From Microvirga sp. KLBC 81 (lineage in GTDB: Bacteria; Pseudomonadota; Alphaproteobacteria; Rhizobiales; Beijerinckiaceae), in contig NZ_QDAH01000049.1 of NCBI RefSeq assembly GCF_003075415.1, positions 1 through 42,576 of the forward strand: DNA of 42,576 nucleotides. The letters are read 5' to 3'. The notes beneath the pieces were generated by a model. It saw only the letters and a program-made list of their open reading frames with translations. It searched no databases and was not told the DNA's origin. The position numbers were made by a program, and so were the translations under genes. Within the stretch, counting starts at the first letter, position 1. Every line of letters begins with the position of its first letter. Positions 22,747-31,714 of this stretch are shown here, in pieces.

Positions 22747-24033
22747 ATGTCCTACATCGAAACCTATTACCGCCGGGCACTGGGTCCGGATGCTGTCCAG
22801 AGACCGGCGCTCGAAGGGCGCGTGAAGGCTGATGTCTGTGTTGTGGGTGGGGGGCTGGCCGGCCTGACAGTCGCTCTCGAACTGGTGCGGAAAGGCCGGA
22901 AGGTCTGTTTGCTGGAAGCCAACCGCGTCGCCTGGGGCGCCTCGGGGCGCAATGGCGGTTTCGTGAGCCCCGGTTGGGCGGCCCGCTACAAGAACATCCA
23001 ACGGATGGTCGGCGCGGATCATGCCAAGGAGCTGCACCGCCTTTCCATCGAAGGCATGGAGGATGTTCTGAAGAACGTCCACGCCTTCGCCATTCAAGAT
23101 GCAAAGCCGACCCATGGCATCCTGGGCGCTGTACGCTACGAGGCGACGGATGATCTCAAGGCACATCGCGATTGGCTGGAAAAGGAATTCGATTACAAGA
23201 TCGAATTCAAGAGCCGGAATGAATTGAAGCAGCTGCTCGTCTCGCCGCGCTACTACCAGGCTCTGTTTGATCCTAATGCCTTCCATTTTAATCCTCTCAC
23301 CTATGCCCAGGCAATTGCTGCGGAAATCGAGCGGTTAGGAGGTAAGATTTACGAAGGATCGGCTGCCGTTGCGGTTGCCCTGAATGGTGCGACCAAGATC
23401 GCCAAAACGGCACATGGCTCGGTTGACGCGAATGATTTGGTGATTGCATCAGGCGGCTACACGGGAAATCTCATTCCACAGCTCAAGCATAGCTATCTGC
23501 CCATCGCGACCTATGTGATGCTGACCAAGCCTAACCGGGGGCTGATTGCGAGCGCGATTCTAACCGATGCGGCTATCGGCGATGACCGGCGTGCAGGTGA
23601 CTATTATCGCGTCGTCGATGGCGGCGAACGTGTCCTCTGGGGTGGCAAGATCACGACACGTACGACGGAGCCGCGCCTTCTCGGCCATCTGCTGCACAAG
23701 ACGATGGTCTCGACCTACCCGCAGCTGAGGGATCTCGATGTCGAGATCGTCTGGTCGGGCCTGATGTCCTATGCGCGCCACATGATGCCTCAGATTGGAC
23801 GGTTGCAGCCTGGTGTCTGGTACTGCACGGCCTTTGGCGGACACGGAATGAACACCACCGCCATCGGCGGGCGCGTGATTGCAGAAGCGATCCTCGGTGA
23901 GACGGATCGGTACAAATTGTTTGCTCCCTTCGGTCTTGCCTGGAATGGCTGGATTGCCGGCCGCGTAGCCGCTCAGCTGACATACTGGGCCTATCAGGCG
24001 GCGGATCTCTTTCGAGAGCGGAAGTCGGCCTAA
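22747..24033 (+). CDS. FAD-dependent amino-acid/amine oxidase (DAO family)
   Basis: 428-aa flavoenzyme. ADVCVVGGGLAGLTVALEL near residues 28-46 holds the dinucleotide motif GGGLAG (34-39), with LLEA as the ribose-binding end. VAWGASGRNGGFVSPG is the DAO-family FAD segment shared with gamma-glutamylputrescine oxidase-like (PuuB) enzymes. The C-terminal GGHGMNTTAIGGRVIAEAI closes the FAD site. It oxidises a C-N bond, releasing imine and H2O2 or passing electrons on. It lies inside the transport operon between binding protein and permease, so it most likely acts on the imported compound. The family is certain; the substrate (amine, N-methyl or D-amino acid) is not. Confidence 0.92.
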   Translation: MSYIETYYRRALGPDAVQRPALEGRVKADVCVVGGGLAGLTVALELVRKGRKVCLLEANRVAWGASGRNGGFVSPGWAARYKNIQRMVGADHAKELHRLSIEGMEDVLKNVHAFAIQDAKPTHGILGAVRYEATDDLKAHRDWLEKEFDYKIEFKSRNELKQLLVSPRYYQALFDPNAFHFNPLTYAQAIAAEIERLGGKIYEGSAAVAVALNGATKIAKTAHGSVDANDLVIASGGYTGNLIPQLKHSYLPIATYVMLTKPNRGLIASAILTDAAIGDDRRAGDYYRVVDGGERVLWGGKITTRTTEPRLLGHLLHKTMVSTYPQLRDLDVEIVWSGLMSYARHMMPQIGRLQPGVWYCTAFGGHGMNTTAIGGRVIAEAILGETDRYKLFAPFGLAWNGWIAGRVAAQLTYWAYQAADLFRERKSA

Positions 24034-24077
24034 AATTGATGCTGCCATTGAAATGGGTTTGAGAGAGGATTGGCCTG

Positions 24078-25052
24078 ATGCATTACGCCGATAACGTCGA
24101 TTACCCGAGGCTGCTGTCCCGACCGTCCATCTACATTCCGGGTCTTGGGCTTCTCTTCAGCGTTCTTCTCTACACGCAGGCTGGAGCCACATCACTCGGC
24201 AAAGCGCTTGCGGGACTTTTTGGCTTGGCGGAGGGTTCACCGTTTGCGGCAAACGTCATTGTCGCCCTGGTCATCACGGCTGTCGTTGCATTGAACGTGG
24301 CCGTGGTGATGCGGCTCAGCATCAGACATCAGATGTATGCCGTATGGGTGGAACTGGCACTTCTCGTCCTGCTGTTTTTCTATTCGTTCGATCTCAGTTT
24401 CGAGTTCATCCGCCGCAAGATCGGTTTCCTGCTCACGCAGGGCTTGGTGACGACCCTGTATGTGTCGGCCATCTCGATTGTCGTCGCATCCGTCCTGGCG
24501 ATGATTGGCGCTATCGCCAAGCTGTCCTCCAACGGAATCGCCTTAGGAATAGCGAATTTCTATACCTCTCTGTTCCGCGGCCTGCCGCTGCTCATGCAGA
24601 TCTACATGATCTATCTTGGTCTGCCGCAGCTTGGATACGTCATCAACGCGGTTCCCGCAGGTATCCTGGCCCTGTCGCTCTGCTACGGTGCCTACATGAC
24701 CGAGATCTTCCGCGCTGGCATCGAGAGCATTCCGAAGGGCCAGTGGGAGGCCTCCCGCGCTCTTGGGTTGAAGCCGAGAGACACGTTGACCCGCATCATC
24801 CTTCCCCAGGCCATGCGCATCATCATTCCGCCGACAGGAAACCAGTTCATCGCCATGCTGAAGGACAGCTCGCTGGTGTCTGTGGTTGGCGTGTGGGAGC
24901 TCATGTATCTTGCCCGCACCCAGGGACAGACCGAGTTCCGTCATGTGGAAATGATGATCACCGCCTCGCTGATCTATTGGATCCTGTCTATCATTCTGGA
25001 ACTCATCCAGACGCGCATCGAGCGGCGCTTCAACAGGGCCCAAGTGCGATGA
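24078..25052 (+). CDS. Amino-acid ABC transporter permease with N-terminal membrane extension
   Basis: 324-aa inner-membrane protein of the His/Glu/Gln/Arg/opine permease family. The conserved permease core (about residue 115 onward) has LTQGLVTTLYVSAISIVVASVL, FRGLPLLMQIYMIY and the EAA loop EASRALGLKPRDTLTRIILPQ. The first 110 residues add about three extra hydrophobic segments not found in a minimal 220-aa permease. Only one permease gene is present, so the transporter probably uses a homodimer. The ATG at 24078 lies 44 nt after the oxidase stop, with a GAGAGAGG site upstream. Confidence 0.93.
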   Translation: MHYADNVDYPRLLSRPSIYIPGLGLLFSVLLYTQAGATSLGKALAGLFGLAEGSPFAANVIVALVITAVVALNVAVVMRLSIRHQMYAVWVELALLVLLFFYSFDLSFEFIRRKIGFLLTQGLVTTLYVSAISIVVASVLAMIGAIAKLSSNGIALGIANFYTSLFRGLPLLMQIYMIYLGLPQLGYVINAVPAGILALSLCYGAYMTEIFRAGIESIPKGQWEASRALGLKPRDTLTRIILPQAMRIIIPPTGNQFIAMLKDSSLVSVVGVWELMYLARTQGQTEFRHVEMMITASLIYWILSIILELIQTRIERRFNRAQVR

Positions 25053-25098
25053 CGATTGTCACGACCGGAACCAGGCATGTCTGAGAGGAGATTCATTC

Positions 25099-25887
25099 GT
25101 GATGCAGAAGAAAAAGCTCTCTCTCGTGGAAACGGCGCCTGAATCCATGGGAGCAATCCCTGCCGTCCAGATCAAGAACCTGTCGAAATGGTACGGCACC
25201 TTTCAAGCCCTGAAGAACGTCAGCCTCACCATTACCCGCGGTGAGAAGCTCGTCATCTGTGGCCCTTCGGGTTCGGGGAAGTCGACGCTCATCCGCACTA
25301 TCAATGCGCTTGAGAGTTTTCAGGAGGGACAGATCATTGTCGATGGCATCGCGTTAACCCGAAAGCCCGAAGCCGTGGAGGCAGTGCGGAAAAGGGTCGG
25401 CATGGTCTTCCAGCAGTTCAATCTGTTTCCTCACCTGACGGTGCTGGAAAACTGCACGCTCGCGTTGCGGCTCGTGCGCGGCGTCTCGCAGAAGGAGGCA
25501 GAAGACAGGGCGCTGCATTATCTTGGCAAGGTACGCATCCCGGACCAGGCTCATAAATATGCCTCGCAACTCTCCGGCGGACAGCAGCAACGTGTAGCCA
25601 TTGCACGGGCCCTGTCGATGCAGCCCGACATCCTGCTGTTCGACGAACCGACCTCTGCGCTCGATCCCGAAATGGTCAAGGAGGTGCTCGACACCATGAC
25701 GCAGCTCGCCGGTGAGGGCATGACCATGGCCGTCGTCACACACGAGATGGGCTTTGCCCGACAAGTGGCCGATCGGGTCGTTTTCATGGATCGCGGCGAG
25801 ATTGTCGAGCAAGGCACACCGTCCGAGTTCTTCTCGAATCCCAAGGAGCTGCGCGCTCGTACCTTCTTGAGCCAGATCCTTCACTGA
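25099..25887 (+). CDS. Amino-acid ABC transporter ATPase (GlnQ type)
   Basis: 262-aa ATPase. Walker A GPSGSGKST at 55-63, signature LSGGQQQR at 158-165, Walker B ILLFDEP at 178-184, and VTHEMGFARQVADRVVFMDRGEIVEQG, which is the polar amino-acid subfamily hallmark. An N-terminal tail of about 20 residues precedes the first strand. The start at 25099 is the first ATG after a GAGAGGAG stretch; the second codon is also ATG. It powers the permease encoded just upstream. Confidence 0.95.
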   Translation: MMQKKKLSLVETAPESMGAIPAVQIKNLSKWYGTFQALKNVSLTITRGEKLVICGPSGSGKSTLIRTINALESFQEGQIIVDGIALTRKPEAVEAVRKRVGMVFQQFNLFPHLTVLENCTLALRLVRGVSQKEAEDRALHYLGKVRIPDQAHKYASQLSGGQQQRVAIARALSMQPDILLFDEPTSALDPEMVKEVLDTMTQLAGEGMTMAVVTHEMGFARQVADRVVFMDRGEIVEQGTPSEFFSNPKELRARTFLSQILH

Positions 25888-25936
25888 TCTAGGCTCAATA
25901 ATTACAGATAAATCACCGGACTAGGGATAGCGAAGC

Positions 25937-27544
25937 GTGGCAAGCGATTGCGATATTGTCATCATCGGGGCAGGGCACAACGGTCTCGTCTGCGCCTTTT
26001 ATCTCGCGTCGGCCGGATACAAGGTGAAGGTTTTCGAGCAGCGTTCCGTCGTGGGGGGCGCGGCCGTCACTGAGGAATTTTATCCCGGCTTTCGCAATTC
26101 CGTGGCCTCCTACACGGTAAGCCTGCTCAACCCCAAGATCATTCGCGATCTGGACTTGCCACGTCATGGGCTGAAAGTTGTCGAACGCCGCCTGTCCAAC
26201 TTCCTGCCGCTTCCTAATGACCAGTATCTGAAGATCGGCGAGGGCGTCACCCGTGCCGAGATCGCGCGGTTCAGTGCCAAGGATGCCGAGCGCTACGATG
26301 CCTATTCCAGCGAAATTGACGCAATTGCTGACGTGCTCCGCGATCTCGTGCTTCAGCAGCCTCCGAACCTCGTAGCCGGCGGCTGGCGTGCGGCTCTGTC
26401 AGAGGGCTGGCGCGCTCTGATGACGGGTAATCGCTTGCGCGGGCTCTCCATGGCAAATCGGCGAGCGCTCCTTGATCTCTTTGCCAAATCAGCGGGCGAT
26501 TATCTCGACGGCTGGTTCGAGACGGATTGCGTGAAGGCGGCCTTCGGCTTTGATGCCATTGTCGGCAATTTTGCGAGTCCCTATACGCCGAATACGGCCT
26601 ATGTGCTGCTTCACCACGTCTTCGGCGAGGTGAATGGCAAGAAGGGCGCCTGGGGCCACGCCATCGGCGGAATGGGCGCTATCACGCAGGCCATGGCGAA
26701 GGCCGCCCGCGAGCGCGGCGTCGAGATCGAGACCAACGCCCCGGTTCGCGAGGTCATCGTCGAGAAGGGCAGGGCGGCTGGTGTCGTCCTGAAGGACGGG
26801 CGTACGATCCGTTCGCGCGCCGTGGCTGGCAACGTCCACCCCAAACTGCTCTTCGATAAGCTGGTCCCGGAAGATGCCCTGCCGGCGGACTTCCTGAACC
26901 GTATGCGGCGCTGGAAGTCGGGTTCGGGCACATTCCGCATGAATGTGGCGCTCTCATCCTTGCCGAGCTTCACGGCTCTTCCTGGACGAGAGGTGGCCGA
27001 TCACCATACCGCTGGCATCATCATCGCACCGTCGCTCGCCTATATGGACCATGCCTATGACGACGCGAAGCATTTCGGATGGAGCCGCGAGCCGGTGGTG
27101 GAGATGCTGATCCCCTCGACCCTCGATGACAGCCTCGCACCCAAGGGCGCGCATGTGGCAAGCCTGTTCTGCCAACATGTCCAACCGACCTTCTCGGATG
27201 GCCGCTCCTGGGACGATCACCGCGAGGAGGTGGCTGATCTGATGGTAGCCACTGTCGACCGTTATGCTCCCGGCTTCAAGGAGAGTGTCGTAGGACGGCA
27301 GATCACGAGCCCGCTCGATCTCGAGCGGACCTTCGGCCTGATCGGCGGCGATATCTTCCATGGCGCTCTGACCCTCGACCAGATCTTCAGTGCTCGACCA
27401 ATGTTGGGTCACGCGGATTACCGCGCCCCGATCACAGGTCTTTATATGTGTGGCGCAGGTACGCATCCGGGTGGTGGCGTCACGGGCGCGCCCGGCCATA
27501 ACGCAGCGCGCGCTGTCATGGCCGACATGCGGCGGTTGAGCTGA
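25937..27544 (+). CDS. Phytoene-desaturase-like FAD oxidoreductase
   Basis: 535-aa protein of the NAD(P)/FAD-dependent amine oxidase and phytoene desaturase-like superfamily (pyridine nucleotide-disulphide oxidoreductase domain 2 type). It begins CDIVIIGAGHNGLVCAFYLASAGYKVKVFEQR with GAGHNG at 11-16, has VVGGAAVTEEFYPGFRNS, a central GGMGAITQAMAKAA substrate/FAD loop and a C-terminal MCGAGTHPGGGVTGAPGHNAARAV motif closing the FAD site. The start is GTG at 25937. It follows the transporter ATPase by 49 nt and is probably cotranscribed. Such proteins occur beside amino-acid and pyrimidine genes, but most have no assigned reaction, and carotenoid synthesis is not implied. Confidence 0.88.
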   Translation: MASDCDIVIIGAGHNGLVCAFYLASAGYKVKVFEQRSVVGGAAVTEEFYPGFRNSVASYTVSLLNPKIIRDLDLPRHGLKVVERRLSNFLPLPNDQYLKIGEGVTRAEIARFSAKDAERYDAYSSEIDAIADVLRDLVLQQPPNLVAGGWRAALSEGWRALMTGNRLRGLSMANRRALLDLFAKSAGDYLDGWFETDCVKAAFGFDAIVGNFASPYTPNTAYVLLHHVFGEVNGKKGAWGHAIGGMGAITQAMAKAARERGVEIETNAPVREVIVEKGRAAGVVLKDGRTIRSRAVAGNVHPKLLFDKLVPEDALPADFLNRMRRWKSGSGTFRMNVALSSLPSFTALPGREVADHHTAGIIIAPSLAYMDHAYDDAKHFGWSREPVVEMLIPSTLDDSLAPKGAHVASLFCQHVQPTFSDGRSWDDHREEVADLMVATVDRYAPGFKESVVGRQITSPLDLERTFGLIGGDIFHGALTLDQIFSARPMLGHADYRAPITGLYMCGAGTHPGGGVTGAPGHNAARAVMADMRRLS

Positions 27545-28018
27545 CGCGCCTCGCGGCTGCCCTCAGATAGACAAGCAGGATCGATCATCTCAGAGCCGGC
27601 ATCATAGTGCCGATTCTACTCTATTATGCGCCCTGAGACCGAATACGCCTGGATCGTCGGGAGCTTCGTGCCGTGCCGGAGCTCTCATTGAACTTGAACC
27701 TCACGCATTCTTTCACCGAAGAGGCGCAAGCTCCGCGTGAACCTATTTTAGGCACACATCGCCCGTCTACGGGCACGCTCAGCCGAGGATTGTATCCAAC
27801 TGCCGAATCCTTGTGCTTTTCGCGTTGTTTGGTCGAACCTTTCGCAGATGCTCGGCGAACACTTGGAAGGTCGTGCCAATAAAAATCATTCTAAACAGTG
27901 TTTGACAGTATTCAAAAGTTTTGATCGGATGGTCAAACAAGAGCCTGTCCAAAAGAGGCGGGCCGAGGTGAACGGATCGACAGCCTGTAAAACGCGCCTC
28001 GAGCGCGCAGGAGGACCT
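27545..28018 (+). promoter_or_regulatory. Control region upstream of preT
   Basis: 474 nt without a convincing gene. A weak stem (CGGCA/TGCCG at about 27596-27612) may end the preceding operon. A promoter-like TTGACA and a RutR-type palindrome lie at 27902-27936, listed separately. The rest shows nothing I recognise. Confidence 0.5.
27902..27936 (+). promoter_or_regulatory. RutR-like operator with overlapping promoter
   Basis: TTGATCGGATGGTCAA (27921-27936) matches 12 of 14 defined positions of the RutR site TTGACCA-NN-TGGTCAA, with the right half perfect. TTGACA at 27902-27907 would place the -10 inside this palindrome, so binding should repress preTA. A rutR-type regulator is encoded downstream at 30804. 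No second equally good site was seen near 31.5-31.7 kb. Confidence 0.7.
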
Positions 28019-29383
28019 ATGTCTTCAGCACCCGATATTCGAGCCGGGCGGCTGCCCTCGGGCGATTACTGTAACGCGTTTTCTGATCTCCATGCTCCTC
28101 TCGATGCTCATGAGGCGCGAGTGGCGGCAGAGCGCTGCCTGTTCTGCTACGACGCTCCCTGCGTCGCGGCTTGTCCGACGAGCATCGATGTTCCGCTCTT
28201 CATTCGACAGATCGCCACCGGCAATGCGACAGGCGCCGGCAAGACCATTCTCGACTCAAACATCTTTGGCGGCATGTGCGCCCGCGTATGCCCTACGGAA
28301 ACGCTCTGCGAGCAGGCCTGCGTGCGCAACGAGGCGGAAGGAAAACCCGTGATCATCGGACAGCTCCAACGTCACGCCACCGACGTGGTCATGGCCTCGG
28401 GGCGCCAGCTCTACAAGCACGGTGTGCCGAACGGTAGGCGGATCGCAGTAGTAGGAGCAGGCCCTGCAGGCCTTTCCTGCGCGCATAAGCTCGCCACGCT
28501 TGGTTACGACGTGGTGGTATTCGACAAGCGGCAGAAGGCGGGCGGTCTCAACGAGCATGGGATCGCCTCTTACAAATCGACCAACAATTTCGCGCAAGCC
28601 GAAGTCGATTGGATTCTGAGCGTCGGAGGTATCGAGCTGCGGTGCGATCAAATGCTCGGGCGCGACTACACCCTGACCGAGCTGCGGCGCGACTTCGATG
28701 CCGTCTTCCTCGGCCTCGGCCTTCAGGCGGTGAACTCACTCGGGATTGACGATGGCGGGCTGCGCGGCGTCGAGGATGCGGTGGCTTTCATTGAGGCTCT
28801 CCGCCAGTCGACTGATCTCTCCAAGCTGCCGATTGGTCGGCGCGTCGTGGTCGTCGGTGGCGGCATGACAGCTGTCGATGCTGCGGTGCAAGCGAAGAAA
28901 CTCGGGGCCGAGGAAGTGACCATCGTTTACCGTCGTGGTGCAGAGCAGATGGGTGCCAGCCGCTACGAGCAGGAATTGGCGCTCACTGAAGGCGTCGTGG
29001 TGCGTCACTGGGCGCGACCTGTCGCTGTACATGGCGAGGACGGTGTGCTCCGGTCCGTTACCTTCGCGGCAACGGTGGAGCGCGATGGGCGCCTTGTCGA
29101 TACGGGCGAGATTTTCGAACTGCCGGCGGATCAGCTCTTCAAAGCCATCGGCCAGCTCTTCGTGCCGCAGGTTCTCGAAGGTTCGAGCGATGTGCTCGAT
29201 CTCGATGGTGGACGCATTGTGGTTGATGCTGATCGCCGCACGTCGTTGCCGGATGTCTGGGCTGGCGGCGACTGCGTGGTTGGGGGGCGCGATCTCACGG
29301 TGGTGGCTGTCGAGGATGGCAAGCAGGCAGCCCTGTCGATCGATCGCACCCTTCAAGGCTTCGTGCCGATGGCAGCGGAATAA
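28019..29383 (+). CDS. preT: NAD(P)-dependent dihydropyrimidine dehydrogenase, flavin/Fe-S subunit
   Basis: 454-aa electron-input subunit (PreT/PydX) that takes electrons from NAD(P)H and passes them to PreA for reduction of uracil and thymine. An N-terminal Fe-S domain carries Cys40, 43, 48 and 52 (CLFCYDAPCVAAC) and Cys87, 91, 97 and 101. A glutamate-synthase-like FAD domain follows with VVGAGPAGLSCAHKLA (GxGxxG at 146-151), then VVVVGGGMTAVDAAVQAKKLG for the nicotinamide nucleotide and GGDCVVGG..VVAVEDGKQAA closing the FAD site. The ATG at 28019 has AGGAGG 6 nt upstream; the frame is open further upstream but without signals. It lies 12 nt before preA. Confidence 0.94.
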   Translation: MSSAPDIRAGRLPSGDYCNAFSDLHAPLDAHEARVAAERCLFCYDAPCVAACPTSIDVPLFIRQIATGNATGAGKTILDSNIFGGMCARVCPTETLCEQACVRNEAEGKPVIIGQLQRHATDVVMASGRQLYKHGVPNGRRIAVVGAGPAGLSCAHKLATLGYDVVVFDKRQKAGGLNEHGIASYKSTNNFAQAEVDWILSVGGIELRCDQMLGRDYTLTELRRDFDAVFLGLGLQAVNSLGIDDGGLRGVEDAVAFIEALRQSTDLSKLPIGRRVVVVGGGMTAVDAAVQAKKLGAEEVTIVYRRGAEQMGASRYEQELALTEGVVVRHWARPVAVHGEDGVLRSVTFAATVERDGRLVDTGEIFELPADQLFKAIGQLFVPQVLEGSSDVLDLDGGRIVVDADRRTSLPDVWAGGDCVVGGRDLTVVAVEDGKQAALSIDRTLQGFVPMAAE

Positions 29384-29395
29384 GGGGAGAGAGTC

Positions 29396-30727
29396 ATGGC
29401 CGATCTCAGCGTCAATTTCTGCGGCATCAAATCGCCCAACCCCTTCTGGCTTGCCTCAGCACCGCCCACTGACAAAGCATACAATGTCGAGCGCGCCTTC
29501 CGCGCCGGCTGGGGCGGCGTGGTCTGGAAGACCCTTGGTGAGGAGGGCCCCCCGGTCGTCAATGTCTCAGGTCCACGCTACGGCGTCGTGCACGGGCCCG
29601 ACCGGCGTGTGTCCGCCTTCAACAATATCGAGCTCATTACAGATCGCTCGCTCGAGGTGAACCTGCAGGAAATCACCGAGATGAAACGCCGCTGGCCTGA
29701 TCGGGCCATCGTCGTCTCGCTCATGGTCCCTTGCGAGGAAGAAGCCTGGAAACGCATTCTTCCCCGCGTCGAAGCGACGGGAGCCGATGGCATCGAGCTC
29801 AATTTCGGCTGTCCCCATGGCATGTCCGAACGCGGCATGGGCGCGGCTGTCGGCCAGGTGCCGGAATATGTAGAGATGGTCACGCGCTGGTGCAAGACGC
29901 ATTCGCGCATGCCGGTCATCGTGAAGCTCACGCCCAACATCACGGATGTCCGCAAGCCTGCAGAGGCCGCTAAACGCGGCGGTGCCGACGCGGTGTCGCT
30001 CATCAACACGATCAATTCCATCGTCGGTGTCGATCTCGACCTCATGATTCCGCGGCCGCATACGGACGGTAAGGCAACCCACGGCGGCATGTGCGGCCCT
30101 GCGGTGAAGCCGATCGCGCTCAACATGGTAGCGGAAATCGCCCGCTCGCCCGCAACCCATGGCCTGCCGATCTCAGGCATCGGCGGTATCGAAACTTGGC
30201 GCGATGCAGCAGAGTTCATGGCCTTAGGCGCCGGCACGGTTCAGGTCTGCACCGCAGCCATGGTCTATGGCTTCAAGATCGTTCAGGAGATGATCACGGG
30301 CCTTGAGGCATTCATGGACGAGCGCGGCTACTCCAAGGTTCCCGACTTTGTCGGCGCAGCCGTCCCGAACGTGACGGACTGGCAGTACCTTAACCTCAAC
30401 TACGCTGTGAAGGCGCATATTGATCAAGATCTTTGCATCAAATGCGGCCGCTGCCATGTGGCTTGCGAGGACACTTCGCATCAGGCGATCACGCATCTGA
30501 AAGATGGCGTGCGACACTTCGAGGTGATCGATGAGGAATGCGTCGGCTGCAATCTCTGCGCCAGCATCTGTCCAATCGAGAAATGCATCACGATGGTGCC
30601 GCTCGTGGACGAAGTGGATCGTCGCACAGGGCGCCTCGTGGATGGCTCATACCTCAACTGGACCCAACACCCGAACAATCCTCAAGTCGCGAAGAAACCC
30701 CTCGAGCCGCTTGAGCCTGCAGAGTGA
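29396..30727 (+). CDS. preA: Dihydropyrimidine dehydrogenase catalytic subunit
   Basis: 443-aa catalytic subunit reducing uracil/thymine to 5,6-dihydropyrimidines with FMN. An FMN-binding TIM barrel spans about 1-310: LASAPPTDKAYNVERAF, VVWKT (FMN Lys45), and ELNFGCPHGMSERGMG, whose Cys139 corresponds to the proton-donating active-site Cys of mammalian DPD. ISGIGGIETWRDA binds the FMN phosphate. The C-terminus carries two [4Fe-4S] motifs: Cys347, 350, 353, 357 and Cys382, 385, 388, 392. A ribosome binding site GGGGAGAG precedes the ATG. It forms the enzyme with PreT and starts the pathway completed by the enzymes at 35.6 and 37.1 kb. Confidence 0.96.
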   Translation: MADLSVNFCGIKSPNPFWLASAPPTDKAYNVERAFRAGWGGVVWKTLGEEGPPVVNVSGPRYGVVHGPDRRVSAFNNIELITDRSLEVNLQEITEMKRRWPDRAIVVSLMVPCEEEAWKRILPRVEATGADGIELNFGCPHGMSERGMGAAVGQVPEYVEMVTRWCKTHSRMPVIVKLTPNITDVRKPAEAAKRGGADAVSLINTINSIVGVDLDLMIPRPHTDGKATHGGMCGPAVKPIALNMVAEIARSPATHGLPISGIGGIETWRDAAEFMALGAGTVQVCTAAMVYGFKIVQEMITGLEAFMDERGYSKVPDFVGAAVPNVTDWQYLNLNYAVKAHIDQDLCIKCGRCHVACEDTSHQAITHLKDGVRHFEVIDEECVGCNLCASICPIEKCITMVPLVDEVDRRTGRLVDGSYLNWTQHPNNPQVAKKPLEPLEPAE

Positions 30728-30735
30728 ACAGTATG

Positions 30736-30763
30736 ACGGCGCCGGGTGACTGGCGCCGTTTCC
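30736..30763 (+). terminator. Terminator-like stem-loop after preA
   Basis: ACGGCGCC (30736-30743) pairs perfectly with GGCGCCGT (30752-30759), followed by TTTCC. It lies between the convergent preA and rutR-type genes and would end the preTA transcript. Confidence 0.7.
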
Positions 30764-30803
30764 ATTTGCGTATCGATATCCTTGGATCGTCGCTATGACT
30801 GCT

Positions 30804-31442
30804 TCAATCCTCCAATCCTTCAGATCCACATGGCAGAACGCCGTCGAGGAGAATGCTCGTGAGCGTCTTGTGGGTAGTCTTGTAGAAATCATCGTCGGCA
30901 ATGGTCTTGCCCGTGAGCGCCTCGATCTGGGCGCTGAAGTCGGCATAGTGCTGCGTGGTTGCCCAGATAGCGAAGATGAAGTGCTTAGGGTCGATGGGGC
31001 GCATCTTTCCCTCGGAAATCCAGTTTTCAATAATGCGGGACTTCGCCTCCACGATTTCAAGCAAGGTGCCAGTGAGGGCCGCCTTCAAATGTGCCGCGCC
31101 TTGCAGCACTTCCAAAGCGAACAGGCGCGAGGCCGAAGGGTGCGTGCGGGAGTATTCGAGTTTGCGGCCAATGTAGGCACTCAGCGCGACTCGCGGGTCG
31201 CTCGTTCCATCAAGCTCGCGCAGAGGCTCAAGCCACATATCGAGTGTTCGTGCGAGAACTGCGGTGTAAAGCTCTTCCTTGGTGCGGAAGTAATAGAGAA
31301 GATTCGGCTTCGACAGGCCGGCGGCTTCGGAAATCTGGTCGATACGCGCGCCCCTCAAGCCGTAGGCGGCGAAAACAGTCAGAGCCGAGTCAAGAATGCG
31401 TTGAACATTCGCTTCTCCCGCTCTGGTCTTGCGCGAGGACAT
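30804..31442 (-). CDS. rutR: RutR-type TetR-family regulator
   Basis: 212-aa TetR-type repressor. The N-terminal helix-turn-helix is ILDSALTVFAAYGLRGARIDQISEAAGLSKPNLLYYF. The body closely follows Escherichia coli RutR, the uracil-responsive regulator: TLDMWLEPL (uracil-contact Trp), LEYSRTHPSASRLFALEVLQGA, and PIDPKHFIFAIWATTQHYADF with the ligand-contact Gln. The ATG at 31442 has an AGGA about 8 nt upstream; an in-frame ATG at 31508 would add 22 residues but has a poorly placed Shine-Dalgarno. It sits convergent with preA and divergent from the pyrimidine transporter. It probably releases the palindrome upstream of preT when uracil or thymine is present. Confidence 0.9.
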   Translation of the reverse strand: MSSRKTRAGEANVQRILDSALTVFAAYGLRGARIDQISEAAGLSKPNLLYYFRTKEELYTAVLARTLDMWLEPLRELDGTSDPRVALSAYIGRKLEYSRTHPSASRLFALEVLQGAAHLKAALTGTLLEIVEAKSRIIENWISEGKMRPIDPKHFIFAIWATTQHYADFSAQIEALTGKTIADDDFYKTTHKTLTSILLDGVLPCGSEGLED

Positions 31443-31674
31443 TTGCGGGTCCTGGCCTATCTCGTCAGCCACCGATCGAAACCTTCTCGTTCTTCCTGGA
31501 GTGGACATTACGTTGCGGATGTGTCCTCGCGCAATATCACTCGTGAGATGCGACTGGAAAGAGTCAGGGGGCGTCGTTCACGAGATGCTCAAAGCGGCGG
31601 CGCAGTGCTTATGAACAGGGCAATCCCCTCGAATGAGGGTCGCGGAATTTCCGGCAGAATGAGAACGGCACGAT

Positions 31675-31703
31675 TCTTGCTTAAACAAGACCAGAGCCTC
31701 TGG
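31675..31703 (+). promoter_or_regulatory. Two short dyads before the transporter genes
   Basis: TCTTG-CTTAAA-CAAGA (31675-31690) is directly followed by CCAGAG-C-CTCTGG (31691-31703), both just upstream of the ATPase start. They do not resemble the RutR site. They may be an operator for another regulator or 5' mRNA structure. Confidence 0.35.
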
Positions 31704-31714
31704 AGAGTGGGACA

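Noticed and set aside
25937..27544. Carotenoid biosynthesis gene (phytoene desaturase)
   Set aside because: The fold is shared, but there are no crtB/crtE-type neighbours and the gene belongs to an amino-acid transport operon.
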